Of a stretch of DNA of 64,000 bases, positions 25,856-34,085 are shown piece after piece. The stretch is from Azospirillum lipoferum (GTDB lineage: Bacteria; Pseudomonadota; Alphaproteobacteria; Azospirillales; Azospirillaceae): positions 124,001 to 188,000 of the forward strand of contig NZ_JALJXJ010000007.1 in assembly GCF_024170005.1 (NCBI RefSeq), written 5' to 3'. Below the pieces are notes generated by a model. The model was not told where the DNA came from and searched no databases. It saw only the letters and a program-made list of their open reading frames with translations. Within the stretch, counting starts at the first letter, position 1. Every line of letters begins with the position of its first letter. Made by a program: the position numbers and the translations under genes.

Positions 25856-26743
25856 ATGCGTATTTTTCTCACCGGCGCCACCGGATTCATCGGCCGGGCC
25901 GTACTGTCCGAACTTCTGCAAGCCGGCCATCAGGTCGTCGGCATGACCCGGTCCGCCGAGGGCGCCCGCGCGCTGGAAGCCGCCGGGGCCGAACCGCGCC
26001 ACGGCACGCTGGAGGATCCGGCAAGCATCCAAGGCGGCGCCGAAAAGGCCGATGCGGTGATCCACACCGCCTTCGACCATGATTTCTCGCGCTTCGCCGA
26101 GAACTGCGACAAGGACCGCCGGGTGATCGGCGCGCTGGGCGCGGTGCTGAAGGGCTCCGACCGCCCGCTGCTGATCACCTCCGGCGTCGGGATCGGCGGG
26201 GCCGGTCATGGCCGCCCAGCCAGCGAGGACGTCTTCGACGACGCCCACCCCAACCCGCGCATCGCGTCGGAGCGGGCCGGCAACGAGCTGCTGGATGCCG
26301 GCGTCAATGTCGGGGTGATGCGGCTGCCGCAGGTGCACGACACGGAGAAGCAGGGGCTGATCACCCCGCTGATCGCCATCTTCCGCGAAAAGGGCGTCGC
26401 TGCCTATATCGGCGAGGGACGCAACCGCTGGTCGGCCGGTCACCTGAGCGACGTCGCCCGCCTCTACCGTCTGGCGATCGAGACGGCGGAGCCCGGCGCC
26501 CGCTATCACGCGGTCGGGGAAGAAGGCGTGGAAACCCGAGAGATCGTGGAAACTCTGGCGCGCGGCCTGAAGATCCCGGCGGTCTCCGTCCCGCAGGACC
26601 AGGCGGCCGGGCATTTCGGCTGGATGGCGATGTTCGCCGGCATCGATCTGGCGGCGTCCAGCGCCCTCACCCAGGCGAAGCTCGGCTGGCACCCGCAAGG
26701 CCCGGGCCTGATCGCCGATCTGGAAGCGATGCGCTACGCCTGA
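25856..26743 (+). CDS. NAD(P)-dependent SDR-family oxidoreductase/epimerase
   Basis: Extended short-chain dehydrogenase-like protein of 295 aa. The nucleotide-binding motif GATGFIG lies at residues 7-13 and a typical WSAGHLSDVARLYRLA segment in the second half. The Tyr-x3-Lys catalytic motif is not obvious, as in atypical NmrA/epimerase-like members. ATG 25856 is the first Met that gives the Rossmann start MRIFLTGATG. Divergent from the XRE regulator and probably under its control. Substrate unknown. Confidence 0.88.
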   Translation: MRIFLTGATGFIGRAVLSELLQAGHQVVGMTRSAEGARALEAAGAEPRHGTLEDPASIQGGAEKADAVIHTAFDHDFSRFAENCDKDRRVIGALGAVLKGSDRPLLITSGVGIGGAGHGRPASEDVFDDAHPNPRIASERAGNELLDAGVNVGVMRLPQVHDTEKQGLITPLIAIFREKGVAAYIGEGRNRWSAGHLSDVARLYRLAIETAEPGARYHAVGEEGVETREIVETLARGLKIPAVSVPQDQAAGHFGWMAMFAGIDLAASSALTQAKLGWHPQGPGLIADLEAMRYA

Positions 26744-26752
26744 GAGGACAGG

Positions 26753-27529
26753 TCAATCCGCCCCTTTCAGATAGGCGCGCGGCGAGGAGCCCAGCACCCG
26801 CTTGAACATCGCGGTGAAGGCGGCAGGGTTGTCATAGCCGAGGTCGAGGGCGACCGCGGTGACGGCTTCCCCCGCCACCAGCCGCGGCAGGACGGCGGCG
26901 AGGCAGGCCTGCTGGCGCCATTCCAGGAAGCTCAGCCCGGTTTCCCGGCGGAACAGCCGGGTGAAGGCGCGCCGGCTGACGCCCAGTTCGTCGCACCATT
27001 GCTCGATCGTCTCATGCACGGCCGGCCGCCGAAGAAAGCGCCGGCAGCGTTCGGCCAGCGCCGGGCTCGACGGGAACGGTACGGTCAGCGGCTGGGCCGG
27101 CAGGTGCAGCATCTCGTAGCGGATCAGCGCCATCACCGCCCCGTCATGGCTGTCCGGGTCGTAGTCGGCCGGAACATCGACGGCACGGGCGATCAGGCTG
27201 CGGATGAAGGGCGACAGCCCGACGACCTGACAGCGGTCCGGCATGCCGCCGGTCAGGTCCGGGTCCAGATAGAGGCTTTGGGTGGTGACCGCCCCGATCA
27301 TGCGGACCTCGTGCAGGATGCCGGGCGGGATCCACAGGCCGAAATCGGGCGGCACCACCCAGCGCCCCTGCGGCGTCGACATGATCAGCACCCCGGTGAT
27401 GCCGGAAATCAGCTGCCCGCGCCGGTGCCGGTGGAGCGGCAGGGTGCCGCCGTCCGGATAATCATGGGTGGTGGCGAGCAAGGGCCGTTGGACCTCATCG
27501 ATCTCGTCAACCCGGACATTCCTGACCAT
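26753..27529 (-). CDS. AraC-family regulator with N-terminal cupin
   Basis: Regulator of 258 aa. The cupin-like arm has HDYPDGGTLPLHRHRRGQLI. The C-terminal DNA-binding domain contains CDELGVSRRAFTRLFRRETGLSFLEWRQQ and the second HTH with GYDNPAAFTAMFKRVLGSSPRAYL. ATG 27529 is chosen because the family consensus begins there; upstream in-frame sequence is Cys/Arg-rich. It is divergent from the MFS gene at 27684, a standard repressor/transporter arrangement, and converges on the SDR gene with 9 bp between them. Confidence 0.9.
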   Translation of the reverse strand: MVRNVRVDEIDEVQRPLLATTHDYPDGGTLPLHRHRRGQLISGITGVLIMSTPQGRWVVPPDFGLWIPPGILHEVRMIGAVTTQSLYLDPDLTGGMPDRCQVVGLSPFIRSLIARAVDVPADYDPDSHDGAVMALIRYEMLHLPAQPLTVPFPSSPALAERCRRFLRRPAVHETIEQWCDELGVSRRAFTRLFRRETGLSFLEWRQQACLAAVLPRLVAGEAVTAVALDLGYDNPAAFTAMFKRVLGSSPRAYLKGAD

Positions 27530-27683
27530 GGCCCGAACTCGTAGAAAACTGGCCTGACCGCGGTGGCGGGCCTTCTCTTCCGACCGTAGGCTTACGGTGC
27601 AGTCAACGCAACAATGCCGGGCCAACCGCACCGCCGATCAACGGTGCGGACGCCCGAGGCGGAGAGAAGAAGGGCATGCCCCC

Positions 27684-28892
27684 GTGACCGACACCACCCT
27701 GAGCCGGCCCGGCGCCGGCCCCAGTACCGGCTCTACGGCCTTTTCCATCCTGGCCGCGATCAGCGCCTGCCACCTGCTCAACGACATGATCCAGTCGCTG
27801 CTGCCGGCAGTCTATCCGATCCTGAAGGACGAGTTCGGCCTCAGCTTCGCCCAGCTCGGCCTGCTGACCTTCGTCTACCAGTTGACGGCATCGCTTCTCC
27901 AACCGCTGGTCGGCCTGTTCACCGACCGCAGGCCGATGCCCTATTCGCTGGTCTTCGGCATGGGCTCCACCCTGCTCGGGCTGCTCACCCTGGCCTGGGC
28001 TCCGGGTTTCCCGGCGCTGCTGGCCGGCGGGATGCTGCTTGGTTTCGGTTCGTCCGTCTTCCATCCGGAAGCGTCGCGCATCGCCCGGCAGGCGTCGGGC
28101 GGCGCCCATGGGCTGGCCCAGTCGCTGTTCCAGGTCGGCGGCAATCTCGGCTCCGCACTCGGCCCGCTGCTGGCCGCCTTCATCATCCTGCCCCACGGCC
28201 AGGGCAGCCTCAGCTGGTTCGCCGCCGCCGCGCTGGCCGGCATGGTGGTGATGGTGCGGCTGGGAAGCTGGCAGCGGCAGAATGCCAAGCCCCGCAAGGC
28301 CGGTGGCCGGGCGGCGACGCAGCACGCCCACCTGTCCAGCCGGCAGGTCGGCCGGGCCGTCGCCATCCTGATCGCGCTGATCGTGTCGAAATACGTCTAT
28401 CTGGCCAGCATCACCAGCTACTACATCTTCTACCTGATCGACCGCTTCGGGCTGTCCACCGGCGATGCCCAGCTCTGCCTGTTCGTCTTCCTGGCGGCGG
28501 TCGCGGCGGGGACGGTGATCGGCGGCCCGGTGGGCGACCGCATCGGCCGCAAGACGGTGATCTGGGTCTCGATCCTCGGCATCCTGCCCTTCACGCTGGC
28601 CCTGCCCTATGTCGGGCTGACGGCGACGGTGGTTCTCAGCGCCGTGATTGGGCTGGCCCTGGCATCGGCCTTCCCCGCCATCGTGGTCTATGCCCAGGAG
28701 TTGCTGCCCGGCCGGGTCGGCATGGTGTCGGGCCTGTTCTTCGGGCTGGCTTTCGGCGTCGCCGGCATCGGTGCGGCTGGCCTGGGCGTCGTGGCGGACT
28801 GGAAGGGTATCGGCTTCGTCTACACCGCCTGCTCCTTCCTGCCGCTGCTGGGCCTGCTGACCGTCTTCCTGCCGAATGTGGAGCGCCGGTAA
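27684..28892 (+). CDS. MFS transporter, fosmidomycin-resistance (Fsr) type
   Basis: Twelve-helix major facilitator of about 402 aa. The early SILAAISACHLLNDMIQSLLPAVYPILKDEFGLSF segment and PLVGLFTDRRPMPYSL are Fsr-family hallmarks, and GPVGDRIGRKTVI is the MFS loop motif. The start is most likely the GTG at 27684 with AAGAAGG upstream; an earlier in-frame start adds an Arg-rich stretch foreign to the family. Likely a drug or metabolite efflux pump controlled by the divergent AraC regulator. Confidence 0.9.
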   Translation: MTDTTLSRPGAGPSTGSTAFSILAAISACHLLNDMIQSLLPAVYPILKDEFGLSFAQLGLLTFVYQLTASLLQPLVGLFTDRRPMPYSLVFGMGSTLLGLLTLAWAPGFPALLAGGMLLGFGSSVFHPEASRIARQASGGAHGLAQSLFQVGGNLGSALGPLLAAFIILPHGQGSLSWFAAAALAGMVVMVRLGSWQRQNAKPRKAGGRAATQHAHLSSRQVGRAVAILIALIVSKYVYLASITSYYIFYLIDRFGLSTGDAQLCLFVFLAAVAAGTVIGGPVGDRIGRKTVIWVSILGILPFTLALPYVGLTATVVLSAVIGLALASAFPAIVVYAQELLPGRVGMVSGLFFGLAFGVAGIGAAGLGVVADWKGIGFVYTACSFLPLLGLLTVFLPNVERR

Positions 28893-28905
28893 CAAACGCC
28901 GAGAC

Positions 28906-28929
28906 AAGGGGAGCATTCCCGCTCCCCTT
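28906..28929. terminator. Bidirectional terminator hairpin
   Basis: Perfect 9-bp stem AAGGGGAGC / GCTCCCCTT with a 6-nt loop, in the 49-bp gap between the convergent MFS and aldo/keto-reductase genes. The T-run is short on both strands. Confidence 0.6.
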
Positions 28930-28941
28930 CCCCACCAGCGG

Positions 28942-29817
28942 TCATGCCGCTTTGCCCAGGCCGTCCAGCGCGGCCAGGGCATCGGCGGGCAGGACCAGCT
29001 CCGCCGCCGCCAGATTCTCCTGGAGATGCTTGACCGAGGAGGTCCCCGGGATCAGCAGGACGTTGGGCGACCGCTTCAGCAGCCAGGCGAGCGCCACCTG
29101 CATCTGCGTCGCCCCGAGCCGCCGGGCGACATCGGACAGCAGGCCGGACTGGATCGGCGAGAAGCCGCCGAGCGGGAAGAAGGGCACATAGGCGATCCCC
29201 CTGGCGGCGAGATCGTCGATCAGCGCGTCGTCCGCCCGATGCACCAGATTGTAGTGGTTCTGCACGCAGACGATGTCGCAGATGCGCCGCCCCTCCTCCA
29301 CCTGCCGCGCCGTGGCGTTGCTGAGCCCGATATGGCGGATCAGCCCCTGCTGCTGAAGCTCGGCAAGCACGCTCAGTTCGCGTTCGACCGGGCCTTCCGC
29401 CGGAGCATGGCCATGGTCGCCCCACAACCGCATATTGACGATTTCGAGCATTTCGAGGCCGAGATTGCGCAGATTGTCGTGCACGGCCTGCCGCAGTTCT
29501 TCCGGCGAGGATGCCTGAAGCCAGGATGCATCCACACCACGCCGGGCACCGACCTTGGTCACGATCAGCAGATCGTCCGGATAGGGCGCCAGCGCCTCGC
29601 GGATCAGCTGGTTGGTGACATGCGGACCGTAGAAGTCGCTGGTGTCGATGTGGTTCACGCCGGCCTCCACGGCATGGCGCAGCACGGCGATGGCGGCGTC
29701 GCGGTCCTTCGGCGGGCCGAACACGCCGGGGCCGGCAAGCTGCATGGCGCCATAGCCGAGTCGGCGGACGGCCTTGCCGCCGAGGGTGAAGCTGCCGGAA
29801 TTTGCAATGTTGGACAT
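28942..29817 (-). CDS. Aldo/keto reductase
   Basis: NADPH-dependent reductase of 291 aa with a TIM-barrel layout. Catalytic residues Asp58 (HIDTSDFYG), Tyr63 and Lys88 (IVTKVG) are visible, as are the cofactor-site GLSNAT and the IPGTSSVKHLQENL region near the C terminus. Shares a 92-bp divergent promoter gap with a LysR gene. Closest in feel to the YdbC/pyridoxal-reductase-like oxidoreductases, but the aldehyde substrate is not known. Confidence 0.93.
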   Translation of the reverse strand: MSNIANSGSFTLGGKAVRRLGYGAMQLAGPGVFGPPKDRDAAIAVLRHAVEAGVNHIDTSDFYGPHVTNQLIREALAPYPDDLLIVTKVGARRGVDASWLQASSPEELRQAVHDNLRNLGLEMLEIVNMRLWGDHGHAPAEGPVERELSVLAELQQQGLIRHIGLSNATARQVEEGRRICDIVCVQNHYNLVHRADDALIDDLAARGIAYVPFFPLGGFSPIQSGLLSDVARRLGATQMQVALAWLLKRSPNVLLIPGTSSVKHLQENLAAAELVLPADALAALDGLGKAA

Positions 29818-29859
29818 GATGACCTCCGTGATGGTGTCGCCAATCTAGGCGTCCTCCGG

Positions 29860-29884
29860 CTGATCGATTAGTCTGCACAATCAG
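29860..29884. promoter_or_regulatory. Candidate LysR operator
   Basis: Nested dyad in the divergent AKR/LysR gap: CTGAT-N15-ATCAG (29860-29884), enclosing GATT-N9-AATC (29866-29882), which satisfies the LysR T-N11-A rule. The position, 26 bp before the LysR start and 43 bp before the reductase start, is typical. Confidence 0.5.
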
Positions 29885-29909
29885 AACGGCCCGTGCGGAT
29901 TTCCGAACA

Positions 29910-30818
29910 ATGCAGCATGACCTGGGAGACCTGAACGCCTTCGTCGCGGTGGCCCGCGCCCGTGGTTTCCGCGAGGCGGCGAAGGGCAGCAACGTCAGCG
30001 CCTCCTCCCTCAGCGAAGCGGTGCGGCGGCTGGAGGCGCAGTTCGGCGTCCGGCTGTTCAACCGGACTACCCGCAGCGTGGTGCCGACAGAGGCGGGCGA
30101 ACGCCTGCTGGCCCGGCTGGAGCCCGCCCTGCGCGAGGTGGACGCCGCACTCGACGTGGTGAACGGCTTCCGCGACCGGATGGCCGGCACCCTCCGCCTC
30201 AATGTGCCGGTCAGCGTGGCGCGGCTGGTGCTGCCGTCGATCCTGCCGGCCTTCCATGCCGCCTATCCCGAGATCCGGGTGGAGGTGATGGGCGAGGACA
30301 GCTTCGTCGACGTGCTTGCCGCCGGATGCGACGCCGGCATCCGCTACGACGAGCGGCTGGAACAGGACATGATCGCGGTCCCCGTCGGTCCCCGCCGCCA
30401 GCGCTTCGCGGCCGCAGCCTCCCCCGCCTACCTCGACGCGCGGGGACGGCCGGAGCATCCGCGCGACCTGATGGGCCACCGCTGCGTGCGCGGCCGCTTC
30501 GCCAGCGGCGCCATGCCGCTTTGGGAGTTCGAGCGCGATGGGGAGTCGATCACGCTCGACCCCACCGGACCGCTGGTGGTGGGGCCGGGCGGCATCATGG
30601 ACCTCGCCATCGATGCCGCCGTATCGGGCGTCGGGGTCGTTTACCTGTTCGAAGAATGGCTGCGCCCGCATCTGGACAGCGGCGCGCTGGAACCGGTTCT
30701 CGAATCCTGGTGGCCGTCCTTTTCCGGCCCGTTCCTCTATTACCCCGGACGGCGTCTGGTGCCGACCCCGCTCCGGGCCTTCCTGGATTTCATCAGGACC
30801 AGTCCCGTCGCCCGATAG
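29910..30818 (+). CDS. LysR-family transcriptional regulator
   Basis: Regulator of 302 aa. HTH at residues about 3-62: LGDLNAFVAVARARGFREAAKGSNVSASSLSEAVRRLEAQFGVRLFNRTTRSVVPTEAG. The effector domain includes IRVEVMGEDSFVDVLAAGCDAGIRYDE, the CrgA/DmlR-type pattern. Divergent from the aldo/keto reductase, which is its probable target. It converges on the histidine-kinase gene with only 4 bp between stop codons. Confidence 0.92.
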   Translation: MQHDLGDLNAFVAVARARGFREAAKGSNVSASSLSEAVRRLEAQFGVRLFNRTTRSVVPTEAGERLLARLEPALREVDAALDVVNGFRDRMAGTLRLNVPVSVARLVLPSILPAFHAAYPEIRVEVMGEDSFVDVLAAGCDAGIRYDERLEQDMIAVPVGPRRQRFAAAASPAYLDARGRPEHPRDLMGHRCVRGRFASGAMPLWEFERDGESITLDPTGPLVVGPGGIMDLAIDAAVSGVGVVYLFEEWLRPHLDSGALEPVLESWWPSFSGPFLYYPGRRLVPTPLRAFLDFIRTSPVAR

Positions 30819-30822
30819 GCAT

Positions 30823-32496
30823 TCACTCTGGTCGCTTGGCCGGCAGCATGTCCGCCAGCCGGTCGGCGATCTGGTGCGGCGAGAAGGGCTTGCGCAGCAG
30901 GCGCACGGCCTCGCCCAAATCCGGCGTGTCGGCATAGCCGGTGACGATCAGCGCCGGAATCCCCGGACGCAAGTTGCGGACGTTGCGCACCACCTCCGCC
31001 CCGTTCATGCCGGGCATGGCGAAGTCGGTGACCAGGGCGTCGACCTCCGCACCGTCCCGCAGCAGGTCCAGGGCGCTCTCGCCGCTCTCCGCCTCGATGA
31101 CCCGGTGCCCCAGGCTTTCCAGCAGCGCCATCGTCCCCATCCGCACGATGGCGTCGTCCTCCACCAGCAGGATGGTTCGGCCATGGCCGCGCTCGACCTC
31201 GGCGGCCGTCCGCTCCGCTCGGTCGGCCACGGCCGCGACGCTCGGCAGATAGAGGGTGATCACGGTCCCGCCGCCGGGGGTGCTGTCGATGCGGACACCG
31301 CCGCCGGACTGGGTCGCCATGCCCTGGACCATCGACAGCCCCAGCCCCGATCCCTTGTCGAGCGGCTTGGTGGTGAAGAAGGGTTCGAAGACGTGCGGCA
31401 GCACCGCCGGGTCGATGCCGGTGCCGGTGTCCGCAACCCGGACCGCCACATAGGTCCCCGCCTTCAACTCCACCGGTCCGGCCATGGTCCCATTCATTTC
31501 GCCGCCCATTTCGCCGCCCACGTCTCCATCGCCGATCTCGGCGACGAAGGCGGTCAGGGACAGCCGCCCGCCGGCCGGCATGGCGTCGCGGGCATTGATC
31601 GCAAGGTTCAGGATGGCGGATTCGAGCTGCGCCCGGTCGATCAGCGCCGCCGGAAGTCCGGGCGGCACCTCGATGGTGACGCTGATCTGGCCGCCCAGGG
31701 AGCGTTCCAGAAGGGAACTCATCCCGGCCAACAGCTCTCCCAGGTCGGTGGGCTCCGGGATCAGCGTCTGGCGCCGCGCGAAGGACAGCAGCGACTGGGT
31801 CAGCCGCGCACCGCGCTCGATGGAGCGGTTGGCCGCCTCGAACAGTTCGCGCGGAATGCCGTCGGGCACCGTGGGGGCCAGCACGGCAAGACAGCTGACG
31901 ATGCCCTGGAGCAGGTTGTTGAAGTCATGCGCCACGCCGCCGGTCAGCTGCCCCAGCGCCTCCATCTTCTGCGCCTGATGCAGCTGGTCCTCCGCCCGGC
32001 GGCGGTCCGCCATCTCGGCCTGAAGGGCCTGTGTCCGCTCCGCCACCCGTTCCTCCAGCAGGCTGGAAGCCCGGGTGATCTCCTCCAGATGGCTGCGGGT
32101 CCGGTACTGACGCTCCCGGCTGCGCAGGGCGGCCTGGGCCACGCTTTGCAATCCCTCGCGGTGCAACGGACGGTCCAGCAGCGTCACGTTGCCGAGCGAC
32201 TGGAAGAAGGCCAGCCTGCCCCGCCCGGCCTGCCGGCTGCGCCGCGAGGTCAGGATCACGATGGGCAGGTCCGACCAGCGCGGCTGCGCCTCCAGCCATG
32301 CAACCAGCGGCCCGACATCGGTCAACGCCCCTTCGGAGAGCACCAGCGCGGTGGTCCCGTCGCCAAGCTCCCGGCAAAGTCCGGCCATGTCGGCGCAGGG
32401 CCGCGCCGCCAGCCCAATCTCCGCCAGCACCGAAGCGATCACCTCGGCATCCCGCCCCTCGGGCGCCAGGACAAGGATGGGCCCGCGCATCGGCAT
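30823..32496 (-). CDS. Hybrid sensor histidine kinase with degenerate N-terminal receiver
   Basis: Cytoplasmic kinase of 557 aa. Residues 1-125 form a receiver-like domain in which the phospho-acceptor Asp position is occupied by LVLSEGA (no Asp), so it is probably a pseudo-receiver. A coiled coil follows, then HisKA with His190 (GGVAHDFNNLLQ), a HATPase domain (DTGTGIDP, GSGLGLSMVQGMA), and an intact C-terminal receiver with Asp in ALVTDFAMPGMNG near residue 490. It has no membrane segment. It starts 3 bp after the KaiC-like gene, so the two are one transcription unit. Confidence 0.9.
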   Translation of the reverse strand: MPMRGPILVLAPEGRDAEVIASVLAEIGLAARPCADMAGLCRELGDGTTALVLSEGALTDVGPLVAWLEAQPRWSDLPIVILTSRRSRQAGRGRLAFFQSLGNVTLLDRPLHREGLQSVAQAALRSRERQYRTRSHLEEITRASSLLEERVAERTQALQAEMADRRRAEDQLHQAQKMEALGQLTGGVAHDFNNLLQGIVSCLAVLAPTVPDGIPRELFEAANRSIERGARLTQSLLSFARRQTLIPEPTDLGELLAGMSSLLERSLGGQISVTIEVPPGLPAALIDRAQLESAILNLAINARDAMPAGGRLSLTAFVAEIGDGDVGGEMGGEMNGTMAGPVELKAGTYVAVRVADTGTGIDPAVLPHVFEPFFTTKPLDKGSGLGLSMVQGMATQSGGGVRIDSTPGGGTVITLYLPSVAAVADRAERTAAEVERGHGRTILLVEDDAIVRMGTMALLESLGHRVIEAESGESALDLLRDGAEVDALVTDFAMPGMNGAEVVRNVRNLRPGIPALIVTGYADTPDLGEAVRLLRKPFSPHQIADRLADMLPAKRPE

Positions 32497-32499
32497 CGC

Positions 32500-34014
32500 T
32501 CACCCGGTCTCGGACGAACCATTGAGCAAGGGATCGGCCGAACCCCGATATTCCGGTACGCCGGTCAGCACGCCGCGGAAGTCCATCAGCTGCGGCCCGA
32601 CCTGCATGCCATTCGGGAACAGCCGGAACTCGCGGATCGACAGCTCATGGACGCCGGTGCGCTTCTTGACCACGGAGATCGCCTTGCGCACTTCGCCGCC
32701 GGTCTCGAAGAAGCGCAACAGCACCACGGTGTCGCTCATGAAGGACAGATCGACCGGGTTCTGCACGTCGCTGATGACCCCCTGCTGGGCCAGGATCAGG
32801 ATGGTCACCACGCCCTTGTTGTTCAGGTAGGTCAGCAGCTCGTGCATCTGGAGCGAGAGCGCCTGCTCCTCCGGCATGGTGCTGAGGTAGGAGTTCAGGC
32901 TGTCGATCACCACGATGCCGGCCTTGCGGTCCTCGACCTCGCGGCGCACCTGCCAGACGAACTGTCCCGGCGACAGGCGGGACGGGTTGGCGCGGTGCCA
33001 GCCGACGCGCTCGCGATGCACCGCCTCCTCGATGTCGATCCCAAGCGCGAGGCTGCGCAGCCCCAGCGTCTTGAAGGTCTCGTCGAAGGAGAAATAGGCG
33101 GCATGCTCGCCGCGCTCGACCGCGGCGGTGACATATTGCAGGGCGAGCGACGATTTGCCGACGCCCGACGGCCCGACCAGCATGGTCGTGGTCCCCTGCG
33201 TCAGGCCGCCGCCCATCAGCTCGTCCAGCGCCGGCAGGCCGCTTTCCATGGTGCGCGGCTCGAAGTCGCTCTTATGTTCCTCGGCGATCAGGCTGGGGAA
33301 GACCAGGACGTCGGTCTTCGTGATGGCAAAGTCGTGCCAGCCGCTTTGATACTCAGCCCCCCGCATCTTGGCGATGCGCAGCCGCCGCCGCGCCGCGCCA
33401 TAGGTGCGCTCGATCTGCTCCAGCACGATCACGCTGTGCGCCAGGCTGTGCAGGTCGGTGTCGCCGTTCTGATGGGTCAGGTCGTCGAGGACCAGGCTGG
33501 TGCAGCGGCGGCCCTGCAAATACTGCTTCAGCGCCAGGATCTGCCGGCGGTAGCCGAGCTGGTCCTGGGCGAGCAGCCGCAGTTCCGACACCGTGTCGAT
33601 CACCAGCACTTCGGGATTTTCCCGCTCGATCCGGTCGATGATCAGACGCACGGTCTCGCCAAGCTCCACCTCCGACGGGTAGAGCACGCTCTGCTGGCGA
33701 TCCAGCTGCGCTTCGATGGGCACGATGTCGAACACCGGAAGGCCGTCGAGCGACCAGCCATGGCTGGCGGCGGTCGCCTCCAGTTCCTTCGCGTTCTCCG
33801 ACAGGGTGATGTACAGCCCCTTCCTGCCGTCGTTGCGTGCCTGGATCAGAAGCTGCAAGGCGATGGTCGTCTTGCCCGTGCCGGGCGCACCCTCCAGCAG
33901 ATGGATTCGACCGCGCGGCAGCCCACCGCGCAAAATCAGATCGAATTCGGGAATTCCGGTCTGCACTTTCTCGATCGGGATCGGCTTCGGCACCAACGGC
34001 TCCTTAAGGTCCAT
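32500..34014 (-). CDS. KaiC-like double-domain RecA-family ATPase
   Basis: Protein of 504 aa with two KaiC/RecA modules, each starting with the family phrase TGIPEFDLILRGGLPRG or SGLPALDELMGGGLTQG. Walker A motifs are GAPGTGKTT (43-51) and GPSGVGKSS in the second module. KaiC domains usually carry a Glu-Glu pair after beta-2; here the positions read LSENA and SFDET, so catalysis may differ. No KaiA or KaiB is encoded nearby. It precedes a hybrid kinase by 3 bp and follows another by 71 bp, suggesting a signalling rather than a clock role. A GTG at 34035 is an alternative start. Confidence 0.9.
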   Translation of the reverse strand: MDLKEPLVPKPIPIEKVQTGIPEFDLILRGGLPRGRIHLLEGAPGTGKTTIALQLLIQARNDGRKGLYITLSENAKELEATAASHGWSLDGLPVFDIVPIEAQLDRQQSVLYPSEVELGETVRLIIDRIERENPEVLVIDTVSELRLLAQDQLGYRRQILALKQYLQGRRCTSLVLDDLTHQNGDTDLHSLAHSVIVLEQIERTYGAARRRLRIAKMRGAEYQSGWHDFAITKTDVLVFPSLIAEEHKSDFEPRTMESGLPALDELMGGGLTQGTTTMLVGPSGVGKSSLALQYVTAAVERGEHAAYFSFDETFKTLGLRSLALGIDIEEAVHRERVGWHRANPSRLSPGQFVWQVRREVEDRKAGIVVIDSLNSYLSTMPEEQALSLQMHELLTYLNNKGVVTILILAQQGVISDVQNPVDLSFMSDTVVLLRFFETGGEVRKAISVVKKRTGVHELSIREFRLFPNGMQVGPQLMDFRGVLTGVPEYRGSADPLLNGSSETG

Positions 34015-34085
34015 GTCCTCAGACAAACACGGCACAACGGAAATGTTCCGTCAGGACCGGGGCATGGCCGCAAAACGGACATGGA

